Source: Legionella rubrilucens (lineage in GTDB: Bacteria > Pseudomonadota > Gammaproteobacteria > Legionellales > Legionellaceae). From it: DNA of 64,000 nucleotides. The notes beneath the pieces were generated by a model, which was not told the DNA's origin, did not search any database, and saw nothing but the letters and a program-made list of their open reading frames with translations. The stretch covers positions 62,001 to 126,000 of the forward strand of contig NZ_LNYT01000001.1 in NCBI RefSeq assembly GCF_001468125.1, written 5' to 3'. Shown piece after piece: positions 25,433-34,681 of this stretch. The translations under genes and the position numbers were made by a program. Every line of letters starts with the position of its first letter. The stretch's first letter is position 1.

Positions 25433-26566
25433 TTATGTGAAGGATTCTTCGTTCAACCCCTCCGGTTTTCGGGGCATGAAATTTAATTTTTGCCAGCGTT
25501 GAGAGCGACTGGTGCGATCGTTGACTTTTCCGGCCAATTGACCACAGGCGGCATCGATGTCATCGCCACGGGTTTTTCGGGTTATAGTATTGATTCCTTT
25601 AGCAATTAATCTATCCCTGAAAGCATCGATCGTCTCTTTGGATGAACGCTCGTATTGCGTCATGGGGAACGGATTAAATGGAATCAAATTCACTTTGGCG
25701 GGAACATTGTGAAGCAATTTGATTAATTGACTGGCATGCTCAGGCTGATCGTTGACCCCCTTTAACATGACGTATTCGAAAGTCACCTTACGCTTAGGCT
25801 CATCCTTGAAGTAAGTCCTGCAGACGTCCATCAGTTTGGCCAGCGGGTATTTTTTATTGATGGGTACCAGAATATTACGCAATTCGTCGGTTGGCGCATG
25901 AAGCGAGACAGCGAGAGAAACAGGGCTCACTTCCCTTAACCGGATAAGATCCGGTAACACGCCGGAAGTACTTAATGTCACACGGCGCTTGGAAAGACCA
26001 TAAGAAAAATCATCCATCATTAAATCCATGGCCGTCACGACATTGTCAAAATTAAGCAAAGGCTCGCCCATGCCCATCATCACCACGTTGGTGACCTTTT
26101 TGTCATGGTGACCCTGGCTTGTTGATAGCTCGCGAGCCGCCAGCCAGACCTGACCTATGATTTCAGCCGTGCTCAGATTGCGGTTAAACCCCTGTTTGGC
26201 CGTGGAACAGAAACTGCAGTTCAAACCACAACCCACCTGAGAGGATACGCACAGAGTCCCGCGAGTCGCTTCGGGAATAAAGACCGTTTCAATGGAATTG
26301 CCGCAGTCCAGTTTAAGCAGCCATTTATGGGTTCCATCGCTGGATTTCTGACTGGCAATGATTTCAGGCAGACGAATTTCAGCGATCTCAGCGAGTTTGT
26401 CGCGCAGTGTCTTGCCCAGGTTGGTCATTTGCGAAAAATCATGAAAGCCAGCCTGATGAATCCATTGCAACACCTGCTGGGCACGAAAAGGCTTTTCATC
26501 CAGTTGGGTGAAAAAATCCCGCATTTGCTGGTAATTAAAATTCAACAGGTTGACTTTACTGCTCAT
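25433..26566 (-). CDS. rlmN: Dual-specificity rRNA/tRNA methyltransferase RlmN
   Basis: Radical-SAM enzyme that methylates C2 of A2503 in 23S rRNA and A37 in some tRNAs. The 377-residue protein has the CxxxCxxC cluster motif (CGLNCSFC), the preceding [43 protein letters not shown] and the C-terminal [17 protein letters not shown] carrying the resolving Cys. It sits between ndk and pilW, the standard gammaproteobacterial context, with an 18-base gap to ndk. Confidence 0.97.
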   Translation of the reverse strand: MSSKVNLLNFNYQQMRDFFTQLDEKPFRAQQVLQWIHQAGFHDFSQMTNLGKTLRDKLAEIAEIRLPEIIASQKSSDGTHKWLLKLDCGNSIETVFIPEATRGTLCVSSQVGCGLNCSFCSTAKQGFNRNLSTAEIIGQVWLAARELSTSQGHHDKKVTNVVMMGMGEPLLNFDNVVTAMDLMMDDFSYGLSKRRVTLSTSGVLPDLIRLREVSPVSLAVSLHAPTDELRNILVPINKKYPLAKLMDVCRTYFKDEPKRKVTFEYVMLKGVNDQPEHASQLIKLLHNVPAKVNLIPFNPFPMTQYERSSKETIDAFRDRLIAKGINTITRKTRGDDIDAACGQLAGKVNDRTSRSQRWQKLNFMPRKPEGLNEESFT

Positions 26567-26584
26567 GATTCTCTCAATAACGGC

Positions 26585-27010
26585 TTATCGTGTGCACACT
26601 TCGTGCGGTTCAAAGAAGAAGGCAATTTCCTGACGTGCGGTTTCAGCGCTGTCAGAACCGTGAACGGCATTGGCATCGATGCTGTCGGCAAAATCAGCAC
26701 GAATTGTGCCGGGGGCTGCTTCCTTGGGGTTGGTGGCACCCATTAAATCACGGTTTTTAGCAATCGCGTTTTCGCCTTGCAGAACTTGAATCATCACCGG
26801 ACCTGAAATCATGAAGCTGACCAGATCATTGAAAAAAGGACGAGCCTTATGAACGGCATAGAAGCCTTCGGCCTGTTCACGGGTAAGATGAGCCATACGG
26901 GCGGCAACGATTTTCAAACCGGCCTTTTCAAAGCGAGAATAAATCTGGCCGATGACGGATTTGGCTACTGCATCAGGTTTAATAATGGATAAGGTGAGTT
27001 CTTGTGCCAT
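26585..27010 (-). CDS. ndk: Nucleoside diphosphate kinase Ndk
   Basis: Balances NTP and dNTP pools by phosphate transfer through a phospho-histidine. The 141-residue protein begins [21 protein letters not shown] and includes [47 protein letters not shown], and the active-site segment [21 protein letters not shown] with the catalytic His in VHGSDS. GGAG stands eight bases before the ATG. First gene of the block that runs through rlmN to der. Confidence 0.97.
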   Translation of the reverse strand: MAQELTLSIIKPDAVAKSVIGQIYSRFEKAGLKIVAARMAHLTREQAEGFYAVHKARPFFNDLVSFMISGPVMIQVLQGENAIAKNRDLMGATNPKEAAPGTIRADFADSIDANAVHGSDSAETARQEIAFFFEPHEVCTR

Positions 27011-27134
27011 GAATGCTACTCCAATGTTAAATAAAGGGGCATATTATACATGAAAACCAAAGGGATTAGCTAATGGTAAACACCCCAAGCCCTCAAATAG
27101 GTGATCCGATCGTTAATCAATGAATAACCGTCGG

Positions 27135-28013
27135 TCAGGATTGATCGCCAATGCTGGCATCAAAATGAAGTTCTTCACGGTTAATCTCGTTCTGAACAGG
27201 ATTAATTTTATAGTCAGGCAATTGCGTTAGCAGTTCATTCGCCTTGATAATCGCCGCTTTAAATTCCTCGCGATAACGTTTGAGCGTGTGCGACATCTCG
27301 GTAATGCGGTGGCTGAACTCCTGAGCAGCCTCATCCGTTTCGCGGTTAAATCGATTCAATTCAGCTATTTTTTCAATAAAAACAGCTTTTATCTCAGCAT
27401 TCAGAGTCAGACCCAACTGCACGGCAACGCCTTGCCAATAAGGGGCTTCACGCTGAGGCTGCTCAACGTCATGATGGGCCAACAGCGACAGCACAGCGTT
27501 TTTGATTTGTTCGTTGCTTTTATTCACATTGTATCGGCGTAATTCATCGCCAATTTCTTTGGCTACCCGCAACAGAGCCTCATTCCAATTGGCAGCATGT
27601 TTAATCAGCATGGATTGACTTTGGGCAATCAGCTTGTCCTGTTTTATCTCTTCCTGATGAAAACTCTCACCCAAGGCCACCAGTTTTTCCCGTTCGGCAT
27701 TTAAGGTTTCCCGCGTTTGAGCTCCCGGAGAAGTTTCACTTTTGCCGCTTTCTCCCGATAACAGATAGTCGATATACAGTTTCTGGCCATACACCTGATA
27801 ATCTCGGGCCTGCTGAAAAATAATGCCATTAAACACATTGCGCAAAGGCAATCGCAGCAATTGATGATAAAATGTATGCGGCTTTTTGAGCGCATTGACC
27901 AGATCATCATGGCTCAGTTTAATTTTATACCGTTCAAGAAGGCGCTCTACCGTGATCAATCCATAAGTGGAAAGCCACATTGATAAATCATTTTCCTTTT
28001 GCTCTTCGCTCAT
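27135..28013 (-). CDS. Uncharacterised helical protein, possible Legionella-type accessory protein
   Basis: A 292-residue protein that I do not recognise. It is hydrophilic and mostly helical, with no signal peptide or membrane segment. Residues about 100-150 and 210-260 have charged heptad-like stretches (REKLVALGESFHQEEIKQDK, IAELNRFNRETDEAAQEFSH) suggesting coiled coil. The last 20 residues contain INREELHFDASIGDQS, an acidic patch of the kind seen in Dot/Icm substrates, which is weak evidence on its own. It reads divergently from miaE and away from ndk, with 124 bases to ndk. A structural or effector role cannot be separated by sequence alone. Confidence 0.75.
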   Translation of the reverse strand: MSEEQKENDLSMWLSTYGLITVERLLERYKIKLSHDDLVNALKKPHTFYHQLLRLPLRNVFNGIIFQQARDYQVYGQKLYIDYLLSGESGKSETSPGAQTRETLNAEREKLVALGESFHQEEIKQDKLIAQSQSMLIKHAANWNEALLRVAKEIGDELRRYNVNKSNEQIKNAVLSLLAHHDVEQPQREAPYWQGVAVQLGLTLNAEIKAVFIEKIAELNRFNRETDEAAQEFSHRITEMSHTLKRYREEFKAAIIKANELLTQLPDYKINPVQNEINREELHFDASIGDQS

Positions 28014-28086
28014 TCTTTTTCCAACTTGATTTTACAACTGTCTTTGATATATAAGGCGGTTAAACCTATTATAGATTAATAATCTG

Positions 28087-28710
28087 ATGCTAAACCCTCT
28101 CCCTGATGATTTGCAAATTTTAATTGATTTTTTAAAGACGCCCACACCCAAAGCCTGGATAGACGCGGCCATCAGCCATATTCCTTTACTCCTGCTCGAT
28201 CATGCTCACTGCGAACGAAAAGCGGCGGCCACGGCAATCAATTTCATGAGCAAGTACCCTGAAAACAAAGCGCTGGTGGCGATGATGTCCCCGCTGGCAC
28301 GGGAAGAATTGCTTCATTTTGAGAAAGTCATTGATTTAATGACGGCGCGGGGTCTCGCTTTCGGGCCGCTTCATCCCTCCGCTTATGCCCAGCAGCTTCA
28401 TGCCCTGGTGATTCGGCGGGATGGCAAACAGCGTTTATGTGAGCAATTACTGGTAGGCGCCATTATCGAAGCACGCTCCTGCGAACGTTTTAATGCTTTA
28501 ATTCCCTCTCTTGAGGACAAGGTATTGCAGAAATTTTATCAGTCGCTGGTTAAATCCGAGGCGCGGCATTTTGAAAATTATTTAACATTGGCGTCCGATT
28601 GCGGCGTTGATTTCAGTGCACGCCTGGCGGAATTTATTCAACGGGAAAACGAGTTAATCATGCAGCAGGACACGGTGTTTCGTTTCCACAGCGGCATACC
28701 CTGCTTTTAG
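28087..28710 (+). CDS. miaE: tRNA-(ms2io6A)-hydroxylase MiaE
   Basis: Non-haem di-iron monooxygenase that hydroxylates ms2i6A37 in tRNA to ms2io6A. The 207-residue ferritin-like four-helix protein shows paired iron-ligand motifs: LDHAHCERKAAATA, MSPLAREELLHFEKV, AIIEARSCERFNAL and SEARHFENYLTL. No obvious Shine-Dalgarno stands before the ATG at 28087. It is divergent from the helical gene at 27135-28013 and converges with the gene at 28725-29510, leaving a 14-base gap. Confidence 0.93.
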   Translation: MLNPLPDDLQILIDFLKTPTPKAWIDAAISHIPLLLLDHAHCERKAAATAINFMSKYPENKALVAMMSPLAREELLHFEKVIDLMTARGLAFGPLHPSAYAQQLHALVIRRDGKQRLCEQLLVGAIIEARSCERFNALIPSLEDKVLQKFYQSLVKSEARHFENYLTLASDCGVDFSARLAEFIQRENELIMQQDTVFRFHSGIPCF

Positions 28711-28724
28711 CAGGGCAGACCGAA

Positions 28725-29510
28725 TCAGGGCGCAAGTGAGGATGAGGTGACTTTATCCATTTCCGCATCCATGTGATAACGATGGGAAAAGAAGCTTTGC
28801 AGACTGTTCTGATCATCCGCGTTCAGTTGGATGAATGCGTCTTTGGTCATCGGCTGTTTGCTGGTTCTATCCTTTAACACAGGCGGATTCTGGCTATTAT
28901 CCATTGCATACCCGCGTGTTTTCGCCCAGGCAAGAAAACCGGTTTTAAAGACTTCTTGCTGCTCATCAGGCAGCGGTTTGCCGTCATACGTCACCGAAAG
29001 CGTGGTGCCCCCCTTGTCCGTAAAATCAATATTTACTTTCAAGGGAAGTAAATCATCTTTCTTCCAGCCTTTTTCACGCAGTTTGTCGCCGATTTTATCA
29101 CCAAGATGCAGGCCTTTTTCATCCATCAATTTAACGAGTGACGCAAAACCCAGTTTGCTGTCCCAAAGGCCTTTTAGCAAGGGTTCAATCGGACGATTAT
29201 CGAAGGTCACGCAGAGTGCGGCATGCAAGGCCTGATAGGCATTGAAGATATTCATCATGATCGTTATCCATTCGTTGTATCCTTCCATCCCGCGGCTCAA
29301 CAGATCATCAGCCATTTTTTCAACCCGAGCCCATTTTTCAATGGCTTCGTTATCGCGCTCTTCTTTACGCAGCACATCCACTTCACTTTTAAGCTGGGCC
29401 TGCTTTTTGGTCTCTTCGTCCGTCAGCGCTTGGCGGATTGATCGGTCACGTTCGTCTTCCAGGGCTTTTTTGGCATTCGCTTCCCTTGCTAATTCTTCAC
29501 GGGTTTTCAT
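28725..29510 (-). CDS. Uncharacterised protein with N-terminal coiled coil
   Basis: A 261-residue protein with no recognised family. Residues 1-65 are highly charged and helical (REELAREANAKKALEDERDR, AQLKSEVDVLRKEERDNEAI), a likely coiled coil. The central part is amphipathic helical and the C-terminal half contains VNIDFTDKGGTTLSVTYDGKPLP, which looks like a beta-hairpin. No signal peptide or membrane helix. GAGG lies just ahead of the ATG, overlapping the lpxH stop region with a 9-base gap, so it is probably the third gene of a minC-lpxH unit, although it has no evident link to either. It may be lineage-specific. Confidence 0.75.
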   Translation of the reverse strand: MKTREELAREANAKKALEDERDRSIRQALTDEETKKQAQLKSEVDVLRKEERDNEAIEKWARVEKMADDLLSRGMEGYNEWITIMMNIFNAYQALHAALCVTFDNRPIEPLLKGLWDSKLGFASLVKLMDEKGLHLGDKIGDKLREKGWKKDDLLPLKVNIDFTDKGGTTLSVTYDGKPLPDEQQEVFKTGFLAWAKTRGYAMDNSQNPPVLKDRTSKQPMTKDAFIQLNADDQNSLQSFFSHRYHMDAEMDKVTSSSLAP

Positions 29511-29519
29511 AAAATTACC

Positions 29520-30245
29520 TCATCGAATGGGCTGTATAAATTCAAAACCTTTTGGTTGATCATAACACAGTATTTTCGGCGTGTCATCCCAGTCACTGAG
29601 TACATAACGGTAATAATCCACCGCTCCATAATGATAGCGGCTAAGCCCCGGTTTATGGGTATGCCCGTGGATGACCTGTTGCACGCCGCAACGGTACAGG
29701 TGTTTAAGGACATCGTTCGCAACCACATCCATCATCTGCTCATCCTTGTTACGGTTTTGCTGACTGCGTTGCCGGATATGGCTGACTAACTGGTTGCGGT
29801 AGCTCAAGGGGAGTTTTAGAAACAGAGCAGTAAAAAGACGGTTACGGGTAAGGCGGCGGAAACGCTGATGCGCCTTGTCCAGCGTGCAATAACGGTCACC
29901 ATGGGTCAACAAAACCGGCACACCGCCGAGTGTAATCAGGCTTGGGTCCCGTAAAAGGGTCATCCCTGCTGTGGTTGCGAAACGCTGACCCAGTAAAAAA
30001 TCGCGATTGCCATGCAGGTAATAGATGGTAAGTCCCTGCGATGCGGCCTGTGCAAGCGTACTGGCAATGGCGGAACTCCACTCATCAATGCTGTCATCCC
30101 CCGGCCAGGCATGGAAAAAATCACCCAGGATATAGAGCGTTCGCGCGTTAGCCGCCGCCCACTGCATAAAGTCATTAAAGCGATGCGTAATGGCGGGTAC
30201 GTCAGGATGAAGATGCAAATCGGAAATAAAAACAGCCTCTAGCAT
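29520..30245 (-). CDS. lpxH: UDP-2,3-diacylglucosamine diphosphatase LpxH
   Basis: Hydrolyses UDP-2,3-diacylglucosamine to lipid X in lipid A synthesis, at the inner face of the cytoplasmic membrane. The 241-residue calcineurin-like phosphoesterase has all metal motifs: FISDLHLHP, LGDFFHAWPGDD, LHGNRDFLLG, LLTHGDRYCTLD and VIHGHTHKPG. The ATG overlaps the minC stop by seven bases and the next gene begins 9 bases past its stop, so a three-gene operon is likely. Confidence 0.95.
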   Translation of the reverse strand: MLEAVFISDLHLHPDVPAITHRFNDFMQWAAANARTLYILGDFFHAWPGDDSIDEWSSAIASTLAQAASQGLTIYYLHGNRDFLLGQRFATTAGMTLLRDPSLITLGGVPVLLTHGDRYCTLDKAHQRFRRLTRNRLFTALFLKLPLSYRNQLVSHIRQRSQQNRNKDEQMMDVVANDVLKHLYRCGVQQVIHGHTHKPGLSRYHYGAVDYYRYVLSDWDDTPKILCYDQPKGFEFIQPIR

Positions 30246-30943
30246 AAAGGCTCGATCTGGATGTGTTCATCCTGAAGATAAATCTGACAGGGTCCCTGAT
30301 GCAATTCGATGGCATCGCTTAAACGGTAAAATCCGGCAATGGACACGAGTTCGGCTTCCAGCGACTGGCAGAATATTCGGGCTTGCCTGTCCCCGGACAT
30401 ACCGGCTAAAGCACGCCCGCGCAACGCGCCATACACATGAATATTACCGTCGGCCAGCAATTCAGCGCCGTGACTGACCGAGGCAGCAATCACCAGGTCG
30501 CCGCCCTTGGAAACGACCTGCTGCCCGGAACGCACCTGCGTTGTTAATAATTTGCTTTTAATTGGTTCTGAGGCCGGGGCTGCCTCATCAGAGGCCTCAT
30601 CCAGCAAGGGCTTGTCATGAGTCGATGAGGCGTGGAGAACCGCAAGTCCCATGCATTGACCTATGGAATTTAGCAGCGGGTTTGCGCCTTGAATGGCCAC
30701 CGGTAAAATACTTTTTAATCGCAGTGCCTGACAAAAAGCCTGAAGGTCGATTTCACTGTCCTGGATGGCGGTAAAGTCCAATACAACCGGCGTATTATCA
30801 AACAATTTGGGCGCCTTGGCGATCACTTCATCCAAATAATGCTCAAAAATGGTGAGATCATGATTCAACAATTGCAGTACTGTAAAGGTGTAAAGCCTGC
30901 CCTTGAGCTTAAATGCTTGTGATTTCAACAAATTATCTGCCAT
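30239..30943 (-). CDS. minC: Septum site-determining protein MinC
   Basis: Inhibitor of FtsZ polymerisation that keeps the division site at mid-cell. The 234-residue protein has the N-terminal MinC domain (SQAFKLKGRLYTFTVLQLLN, PVVLDFTAI) and the C-terminal beta-helix (TTQVRSGQQVVSKGGDLVIA, HGAELLADGNIHVYGALRGRALAG, RIFCQSLEAELVSIAGFYRL). The ATG at 30943 matches the family N-terminus; the frame is open to 30961, and neither start has a clear Shine-Dalgarno. minD and minE, usually directly downstream, are not here: lpxH follows instead. Confidence 0.93.
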   Translation of the reverse strand: MADNLLKSQAFKLKGRLYTFTVLQLLNHDLTIFEHYLDEVIAKAPKLFDNTPVVLDFTAIQDSEIDLQAFCQALRLKSILPVAIQGANPLLNSIGQCMGLAVLHASSTHDKPLLDEASDEAAPASEPIKSKLLTTQVRSGQQVVSKGGDLVIAASVSHGAELLADGNIHVYGALRGRALAGMSGDRQARIFCQSLEAELVSIAGFYRLSDAIELHQGPCQIYLQDEHIQIEPLC

Positions 30944-31014
30944 AACTACGATATCCATCACTGACTTTTTTATTTATACTAGCATGAGGCAATAAATAAC
31001 AGAAGGACATCATC

Positions 31015-32670
31015 GTGGATAGAATATGGTTGGCTCAATACCAAGAGGGCGTTCCACATACAATTAATCCGGAAGAACATGCCTCCCTCGTCTCTTTGTT
31101 TGAAGATTCATGTAAAGCGCATGCCAATAAAACAGCTTATGTCAATCTCGGCTGTGAACTGACCTACGAGGAACTGGACAGAAAAAGTTATCAATTCGCG
31201 TTGTACCTGCAGCAGCTCGGTTTAAAGCGGGGAACCCGCGTCGCTCTGATGATGCCCAATGTACTGCAATACCCGATCGCTCTGTTTGGTCTGCTTCGCG
31301 GCGGATTCATCGCCGTGAACACCAACCCGCTTTACACCAGTGACGAGTTGATTCATCAAATGAATGATTCCGGCGCCGAAGTGATTGTCGTTCTGGCCAA
31401 TTTTGCCAAAACCGTGGAAAAAGCCCTGCCTCATACTGGCATTAAACACGTCGTGGTCACCGAGATAGGCGATGTTTTTCCCGCGGTTAAACGCATCCTG
31501 GTGAATGCCGTCGTCAAGTACATTAAAAAGCTGGTCCCCGCCTACCATCTGCCCATGGCCATTCGTTTTAATGAAGCCTTAAAGCAGGACAGCAGCAAAA
31601 CGCTTAAACCCGTGTCGTTGAATCATCAGGACATCGCCTTTCTGCAATACACCGGCGGTACCACCGGGGTGGCCAAAGGGGCGGTATTAACCCACGGCAA
31701 CATGGTTTGCAACGTGCTGCAGGCCTATGCCTGGATTAAACCCCTGCACATTGAGGAGCAGGACATTATTGTCACGGCCCTGCCGCTTTATCACATCTTC
31801 TCATTAACAGCGAATTGCCTGACCTTCCTTAAAGCCGGCGCGAAAAATATTCTCATTACCAATCCCCGCGATATTCCGCATTTCATCGATGAAATTAAAA
31901 ACAGCCGTTTTACGGCCATTACCGGGGTCAATACCCTGTTTAATGCCCTGCTTAATAATCCCAAATTCAAGGACATCGATTTCTCCCAGGTTAAACTCGC
32001 GCTGTCAGGCGGGATGGCCTTACAGAAAAGCGTGTCCCTGCGCTGGAAGGAAATGACCAAAACCCGTGTGCTTGAGGCCTATGGATTGACGGAAACATCA
32101 CCCGCCGTGACCATCAATCCCATGTACCTCGAAGATTACAATGGCAGCATTGGCTTACCCCTGCCCTCCACCGACATTTCCATTCGCGATGAATCAGGGC
32201 AGGAAGTCTCTCTCGGCACACCAGGCGAATTGTGTGTTAAAGGCCCGCAGGTTATGGCCGGTTATTGGCAACGGCCGGATGAAACGGCATTAGTCTTCAC
32301 CAAAGACGGTTTTCTGCGCACAGGCGACATCGCCACAGTCGACGACAAGGGTTTTGTTTATTTAGTCGATCGTAAAAAAGACATGATTGTGGTTTCAGGC
32401 TTCAATGTTTACCCGAACGAAGTGGAGCAGGTCATCAGCATGCACCCCGGCGTCCTTGAGGTGGGTGTTGTCGGCGAACCGCACGAAGAAACCGGCGAGC
32501 GTGTGAAAGCCTGTATCGTCAAACGCGATCCGCAATTAACGTCGGAGGAAATTATTGCCTTGTGTAAAGAGCATCTGACCGCGTATAAAATTCCCAAAGT
32601 GGTCGAGTTCTATCATGAGTTACCCAAAACCAATGTCGGCAAGATTCTGCGCCGGGCTTTGCGCGGGTAA
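31015..32670 (+). CDS. fadD: Long-chain acyl-CoA ligase FadD
   Basis: Activates fatty acids to acyl-CoA at the inner membrane for beta-oxidation or lipid use. The 551-residue ANL-family enzyme shows the AMP-binding P-loop YTGGTTGVAKGAVLTHGNM, LPLYHIFSLTANCL, the A5 motif EAYGLTETSPAVTINP, the A7 region LRTGDIATVDDKGFVYLVDRKKD and the C-terminal lysine region PKTNVGKILRRAL. The GTG start has AGAAGGA upstream. It is divergent from minC and its stop abuts the nudL stop with no spacing (32670/32671). Confidence 0.94.
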   Translation: MDRIWLAQYQEGVPHTINPEEHASLVSLFEDSCKAHANKTAYVNLGCELTYEELDRKSYQFALYLQQLGLKRGTRVALMMPNVLQYPIALFGLLRGGFIAVNTNPLYTSDELIHQMNDSGAEVIVVLANFAKTVEKALPHTGIKHVVVTEIGDVFPAVKRILVNAVVKYIKKLVPAYHLPMAIRFNEALKQDSSKTLKPVSLNHQDIAFLQYTGGTTGVAKGAVLTHGNMVCNVLQAYAWIKPLHIEEQDIIVTALPLYHIFSLTANCLTFLKAGAKNILITNPRDIPHFIDEIKNSRFTAITGVNTLFNALLNNPKFKDIDFSQVKLALSGGMALQKSVSLRWKEMTKTRVLEAYGLTETSPAVTINPMYLEDYNGSIGLPLPSTDISIRDESGQEVSLGTPGELCVKGPQVMAGYWQRPDETALVFTKDGFLRTGDIATVDDKGFVYLVDRKKDMIVVSGFNVYPNEVEQVISMHPGVLEVGVVGEPHEETGERVKACIVKRDPQLTSEEIIALCKEHLTAYKIPKVVEFYHELPKTNVGKILRRALRG

Positions 32671-33180
32671 TCAATTCGTTAAATCAAGGGCGCACAACTG
32701 CATCATGATGCGTGCGGTTGCGCCCCAGACGATTCGGTCTGGCTCGCCCAAATAATGACAGGACTGAAACACCAGCCCTTCCCGCTCAACTGGAATGAAT
32801 TGATAATTTGCTTTACGGCACACCTGGTTTAATGGCGTGCGAAACACCTCGGCCACTTCCTGATTATCCAGCCGGCAGGGGTTTATGGATTTGATTCTGG
32901 CCAGCCAGGGATGAATAATGAAGCCCGTCAGTGTCTTTTCCACCGCCAGCGGGATCTCGGAATAAACACGTCCGGCATCAATGCCTAATTCTTCCCACAA
33001 CTCCCTTAAGGCCGTGTGATACAAATCCGAATCGCCGGACTGCCAGCGACCGCCTGGAAAACAGATTTCGCCGGGATGATTTTTTAGCTGCTGGCTTCTT
33101 TGCGTGAGAATCAAGGACTGACTGCTCTCCTCAATCAGCACAATCACCGCCGCATCAAGACCTGACTTTTCCCTATCCAT
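32671..33180 (-). CDS. nudL: NUDIX hydrolase, probable CoA pyrophosphatase
   Basis: A 169-residue NUDIX protein of the CoA pyrophosphatase type, cleaving CoA to 4'-phosphopantetheine and ADP. The NUDIX helix GDSDLYHTALRELWEELGI follows the CoAse-type segment LTQRSQQLKNHPGEICFPGG, where Asp replaces the usual first Glu, as in this subfamily. The frame extends to 33255, but the ATG at 33180 is preferred. It overlaps the pabB stop and has GGGAG upstream within pabB. Substrate is inferred from the motif. Confidence 0.88.
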   Translation of the reverse strand: MDREKSGLDAAVIVLIEESSQSLILTQRSQQLKNHPGEICFPGGRWQSGDSDLYHTALRELWEELGIDAGRVYSEIPLAVEKTLTGFIIHPWLARIKSINPCRLDNQEVAEVFRTPLNQVCRKANYQFIPVEREGLVFQSCHYLGEPDRIVWGATARIMMQLCALDLTN

Positions 33181-34504
33181 TTTTTTCAAGCTCCCGGCTG
33201 ATGGCTGCAATTTTGGTAAAACATTCCTGGTACTCTTCGTCACAATCAGAATCAATCACAATACCGCCGCCGGCGGAGAGACTGATTTGCTGCTCACGGG
33301 TTATCAGGGTACGGATAGCGATGTTGGTATCAAAGCGGCCATGAGCGGAAAAATAGCCGATACTGCCGCAGTAAGCTTCACGTCGAAAAAGCTCCTGCTC
33401 GGCAATGACCCGCATGGACTCCCGTTTCGGCGCACCGGTAATGGATGCGCCGGGAAAGCAGGATAAAAAGGCTTCCATGGGCGAAATCCCTTCACGGCAA
33501 TGCGCTTCGATATCGCTGACTAAATGATGCACGGCGGTAAAGCTTTGCAAATCGCATAAATGAGGAACGTTGACCGTGCCTGGTTGGGCAATCCTACTGA
33601 AATCATTACGCATCATGTCGACAATCATCACGTTTTCCGCACGGTTTTTCTCACTGGCCAGCAGGCGCTCTTTATATTGTTCATCGAGCACGGGATCACT
33701 GGATCGACGCTCAGTGCCCTTAATTGGCGAGGCCAGTAAGACGCCATGATCCATTTTCATGAATCGCTCAGGCGAAAAGCTGACAAGATCGCCCTGATCG
33801 GTTTTAAGGCAGGCTGCAAAGGGAACCGGATTAGTCCGTCGGATGCGCGTATAAATATCCCAACTGCGTCCTTCATAGCCGGCTAGGAAGGGTTGTGTGT
33901 AATTGGCTTGATAACAGCGCCCATCCTGTAAAGCCTGTTGAATCCGATCAAAGGCGTGACGGTATTGCTCGCGGGTAACCAGGGGCGTAAAAGGGCTGAC
34001 GTTCAGAGGCTGACGCGCTGTACACGGGCGATGCCAGAGGGCTGAGGCTTCCTCAACAATGGCTTTGGTATCGGCCCGGCTATTGGCGGAAAACAGCCGC
34101 ACAGTCTTGTACTGGTGATCGGTTATGATTGCCCAATCGTAAAAACCCCAGTGAGCCAATGGGCTTTTCCCCGGTAAAGTCCTGGGCTTATCGACAGGGA
34201 TCCCTAGAAGAGCGCATCCCAAATCATAGGAGAAAAACCCCAGGGCACCGCCCTGAAACGGCAGATCCAGCGGCAATGAACGTGTGGGTAATGCTGCTTT
34301 AAACCGGTCTAAAAACCCGGGCAACTCGGTTGCGCTTTCAATCTTGAGTGTTTCATAGGGGCAGGCCGTCAGAATGTCGTAACGTCCGCGCACCCTGTCG
34401 CCGCTTTCCAGCAACGCAAAGCCGGGTAGATTCTGCAAGGCCTGATAATGGTCAATCAGTTCCTCACGATAAGGTAATTCAATAAGAGAGTAGTCGCTCA
34501 ACAC
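33173..34504 (-). CDS. pabB: Aminodeoxychorismate synthase component I PabB
   Basis: Converts chorismate with ammonia to 4-amino-4-deoxychorismate, feeding p-aminobenzoate and folate. The 443-residue chorismate-binding enzyme has SFSPERFMKMDHGVLLASPIKGTERR, NVMIVDMMRNDFSRIAQPGTV and FPGASITGAPKRESMRVIAE, closing with the IGYFSAHGRFDTNIAIRTL segment. PabB rather than TrpE is chosen for its length, the PIKGTERR stretch and the absence of trp genes. The start is a GTG. No pabA glutaminase is adjacent. Its end overlaps the NUDIX gene, suggesting co-transcription. Confidence 0.9.
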   Translation of the reverse strand: MLSDYSLIELPYREELIDHYQALQNLPGFALLESGDRVRGRYDILTACPYETLKIESATELPGFLDRFKAALPTRSLPLDLPFQGGALGFFSYDLGCALLGIPVDKPRTLPGKSPLAHWGFYDWAIITDHQYKTVRLFSANSRADTKAIVEEASALWHRPCTARQPLNVSPFTPLVTREQYRHAFDRIQQALQDGRCYQANYTQPFLAGYEGRSWDIYTRIRRTNPVPFAACLKTDQGDLVSFSPERFMKMDHGVLLASPIKGTERRSSDPVLDEQYKERLLASEKNRAENVMIVDMMRNDFSRIAQPGTVNVPHLCDLQSFTAVHHLVSDIEAHCREGISPMEAFLSCFPGASITGAPKRESMRVIAEQELFRREAYCGSIGYFSAHGRFDTNIAIRTLITREQQISLSAGGGIVIDSDCDEEYQECFTKIAAISRELEKNG

Positions 34505-34681
34505 ATCAATCCGCTAATTCGCTGGGAGGTCATTAAATAGCCTGAGTATAGGCTAATTTATCACTCTGATTCCAGCTTTACACAACGGCCCTGCCATTTC
34601 CAGACTTAACGGGCTTAAGGGTAGTTTTTGCCAAAAATAGTGAGTATTCTATGGCGAATGTTTGTGACAAGGAGAGAATCA

